8,030 nucleotides of DNA from Chitinophaga pinensis (GTDB lineage Bacteria; Bacteroidota; Bacteroidia; AKYH767-A; OLB10): NCBI GenBank assembly GCA_945872015.1, contig CAMBYJ010000076.1, forward strand, positions 1-8,030, given 5' to 3'. This document shows positions 6,706 to 8,030 of this stretch, in pieces. The notes beneath the pieces are model-generated. The model was given only the letters and a program-made list of their open reading frames with translations, did no database searches and was not told the DNA's origin. Each line of letters starts with the position of its first letter. Within the stretch, counting starts at the first letter, position 1. A program made the position numbers and the translations under genes.

Positions 6706-7272
6706 ATGAATCTATCTATTCAGGACATTATTTCAGTAACGATGATTCTATTTGCCGTTATTGATATCATAGGCTCTTTACCTGTTATTATTGAAACGAG
6801 AAATAGGGTGGGAGTCATTCATTCAGAGAAAGCCACGCTTGCTTCATTAGTAATTATGGTCTTGTTTCTTTTCCTTGGTGAAAGCATCTTAAAATTAATT
6901 GGTATCGATGTTTCCTCTTTTGCGATTGCTGGGTCATTGGTAATTTTCTTTTTAGCGCTCGAAATGATTTTAGGAATTCGACTTTATCGTGATGATATTC
7001 CTGAAACCGCTTCTATTGTTCCTATTGCATTTCCTTTGATTGCAGGAACAGGAACTATGACTACATTAATTTCATTGCGTGCGCAGTACGATATCGCTAC
7101 TATCTTAATTGGAATTTCCTTAAATATGATAGTGGTTTATATTGTGCTTCGCATGGTTGCGCAGTTAGAAAGGGCACTTGGAAAAGCAGGTATCAGTATT
7201 ATTCGAAAAGTATTTGGTGTTGTATTAATGGCAATAGCCGTTAAACTATTCAGAACAAACGCAGGTCTCTAA
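6706..7272 (+). CDS. MarC-family (UPF0056) integral membrane protein
   Basis: This is a six-helix inner-membrane protein of the MarC family. Despite the name, members have no established role in multiple antibiotic resistance and their substrate is unknown. The 188 residues match the family length. Landmarks are FAVIDIIGSLP (res 16-26, the family's D-x-x-G-x-x-P region), a second motif IAGSLVIFFLALEMILG (res 74-90), and the repeat-like SIVPIAFPLIAGTGTMTTLI (res 103-122). Hydrophobic segments fall at about 5-27, 44-66, 70-92, 104-123, 130-150 and 167-184. The start at 6706 is about 11 nt beyond the predicted transcription start. The gene appears monocistronic. Its stop overlaps the stop of the convergent dgkA by 4 nt (7269-7272), leaving no room for an intergenic terminator. 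Confidence 0.88.
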   Translation: MNLSIQDIISVTMILFAVIDIIGSLPVIIETRNRVGVIHSEKATLASLVIMVLFLFLGESILKLIGIDVSSFAIAGSLVIFFLALEMILGIRLYRDDIPETASIVPIAFPLIAGTGTMTTLISLRAQYDIATILIGISLNMIVVYIVLRMVAQLERALGKAGISIIRKVFGVVLMAIAVKLFRTNAGL

Positions 7273-7619
7273 TGCATCAGATAGGGATAAAAAATAATTA
7301 TTCCGATGATAGCAGTGATAATTGAAAATAATAATACAGCTCCCGCTGCTAGGTCTTTTATTTCTCCTGCGTATTTATTTTTTTCAGGTGATAAATGATC
7401 CACCATTTTTTCTATCGCAGTATTGAATATTTCAGCAGATAAAACACACGCGATGCAAATTAAAATAATCGTCCATTCAATAGCGGTTATTTGAAAATAC
7501 AATCCTGCACTTAAAGTTATAAATGCAATGATCAGTTGTATAATAAAATTAGGTCCGCTTTTAAACATTAAACGAATTCCATTCAATGCATATTTGAAAC
7601 TGGCTATTCTGTTTTTCAT
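7269..7619 (-). CDS. dgkA: DgkA-family lipid kinase (diacylglycerol or undecaprenol kinase)
   Basis: This small inner-membrane kinase phosphorylates diacylglycerol (Proteobacteria) or undecaprenol (Gram-positive relatives) with ATP, recycling lipid intermediates; which lipid is used here cannot be read from the sequence. The 116 residues contain three hydrophobic helices (about 25-42, 48-62, 92-112). The family signature is intact in LSAEIFNTAIEKMVDH (res 60-75, with Glu63, Asn66, Glu70 and Asp74) and KDLAAGAVLL (res 88-97). The amphipathic N-terminus FKYALNGIRLMFKSGPNF is also typical, except that Gly22 stands where relatives usually have Glu (SExNxxIH). The corresponding Glu28 of E. coli DgkA helps bind magnesium, so activity could be affected. 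Its ATG overlaps the TGA of the upstream membrane-protein gene as ATGA (7616-7619), implying translational coupling, and its stop overlaps that of the convergent MarC gene. Confidence 0.88.
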   Translation of the reverse strand: MKNRIASFKYALNGIRLMFKSGPNFIIQLIIAFITLSAGLYFQITAIEWTIILICIACVLSAEIFNTAIEKMVDHLSPEKNKYAGEIKDLAAGAVLLFSIITAIIGIIIFYPYLMH

Positions 7620-8030
7620 TTTCTTAATTTGATAATATAGAATTCGTCATATTGAATAATCGAATCATAATAAAGAATCAACTTTTCATTTTTGACATCT
7701 GAAACATCCGAAGTAATTAAATAAGTCGCGCCTCTATCAATATAATTTTCTAAAAGCAATTTATTATCTTTTAATTCTGTTAATTGATTTGCTGTTTCGT
7801 AGCCAAATCCTTTTTTGTGGAGGAAGTACAAATAAATACATCCTGATTCATCAGGACCAGCAATTACTTTTGCGTTGTCGGGTATAAACGATTTTAGTTT
7901 TGCGAGTTTTGATTTATCACTGAACGTTTGTGAAATACCTAAATCACTCTTGCCCCATCGTGCAGGAATAATACGTATGCAAGCTAATGCAGGTTGAGCT
8001 ATCATTAAGAAAAGGATTAATGAGTACTTG
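7616..8030 (-). CDS. C-terminal part of a membrane protein, probably a GT-C (GT39/PMT-like) glycosyltransferase (5' end beyond window)
   Basis: The minus-strand frame is open to the right edge, where it reads KYSLILFLMIAQPALACIRII, the end of a membrane segment. It continues into a soluble tail of about 115 residues. The in-frame ATG at nt 8005 lies inside this hydrophobic stretch and is not the real start. The tail contains SFIPDNAKVIAGPDESG, IYLYFLHKKGFG and ENYIDRGATYLITSD. This pattern (a residue run ending in 'x-Y-L-I-x-S-D' after a 'YFLxxKG' segment) recalls the extracytoplasmic C-termini of Bacteroidota glycosyltransferase family 39 proteins, which transfer sugars from polyprenyl-phosphate donors. 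The catalytic N-terminal region is not in the window, so the family is inferred and another polytopic membrane protein is possible. The stop codon overlaps the dgkA start as ATGA. Confidence 0.45.
   Translation of the reverse strand, partial: KYSLILFLMIAQPALACIRIIPARWGKSDLGISQTFSDKSKLAKLKSFIPDNAKVIAGPDESGCIYLYFLHKKGFGYETANQLTELKDNKLLLENYIDRGATYLITSDVSDVKNEKLILYYDSIIQYDEFYIIKLRK

Noticed and set aside
8003..8005. ATG as the start of the right-edge gene
   Set aside because: It sits within a hydrophobic segment and the frame stays open to the window edge (upstream residues KYSLILFL), so the gene continues beyond the window.
1..8030. CRISPR arrays, tRNA/rRNA genes, insertion sequences, toxin-antitoxin or phage-defence genes
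   Set aside because: No direct-repeat arrays, RNA-gene signatures, transposase motifs or defence-family motifs were found on either strand.

Overview
The window is AT-rich chromosomal DNA from a member of the Bacteroidota. Three things point there. The FabH C-terminus (YGNTTNGT ... AAFGGGFTWGS ... VKWAY) has the form I recall from that phylum. The start codons generally lack Shine-Dalgarno sequences. Several gene starts are preceded by the phylum's TAnnTTTG -7 promoter box. I cannot assign a genus. The content is mostly core metabolism plus a few membrane and accessory genes. I see no phage, insertion sequence, CRISPR array, tRNA or rRNA, and no gene-free stretch longer than 300 bases.

Nucleotides 2-3924 (+ strand) carry the fatty-acid and phospholipid initiation block plsX-fabH-accB-accC. 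PlsX (5' end cut by the window edge) makes acyl-phosphate for phospholipid synthesis. FabH starts fatty-acid chains from acetyl-CoA and malonyl-ACP. AccB and AccC are the biotin carrier and biotin carboxylase halves of acetyl-CoA carboxylase. plsX and fabH are 3 nt apart. A 184-nt gap holding a perfect 10+10 inverted repeat and a possible promoter separates fabH from accB. A strong bidirectional terminator follows accC.

Nucleotides 3976-6563 (- strand) carry a small unrecognised membrane-anchored protein, a SulP-family anion transporter with a STAS domain, and a beta-carbonic anhydrase, transcribed in that order. The transporter and enzyme are 17 nt apart and look like an inorganic-carbon (bicarbonate) uptake and interconversion module. 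It converges on accBC, whose product AccC consumes bicarbonate. A shared metabolic logic is plausible but inferred.

Nucleotides 6582-6705 are a divergent promoter region with a near-consensus Bacteroidota promoter on each side. The box on the minus side also settles the start codon of the small protein.

Nucleotides 6706-8030 carry a MarC-family membrane protein (+), converging by a 4-nt tail-to-tail overlap on a DgkA-family lipid kinase (-). The kinase overlaps by ATGA the 3' end of a polytopic membrane protein, probably a GT-C (GT39/PMT-like) glycosyltransferase, which runs off the right edge. No clearly new biological system is evident. The points most worth a second look are the bicarbonate module beside accBC, the orphan small protein leading that module, the fabH-accB dyad, and the altered N-terminal motif of the lipid kinase.
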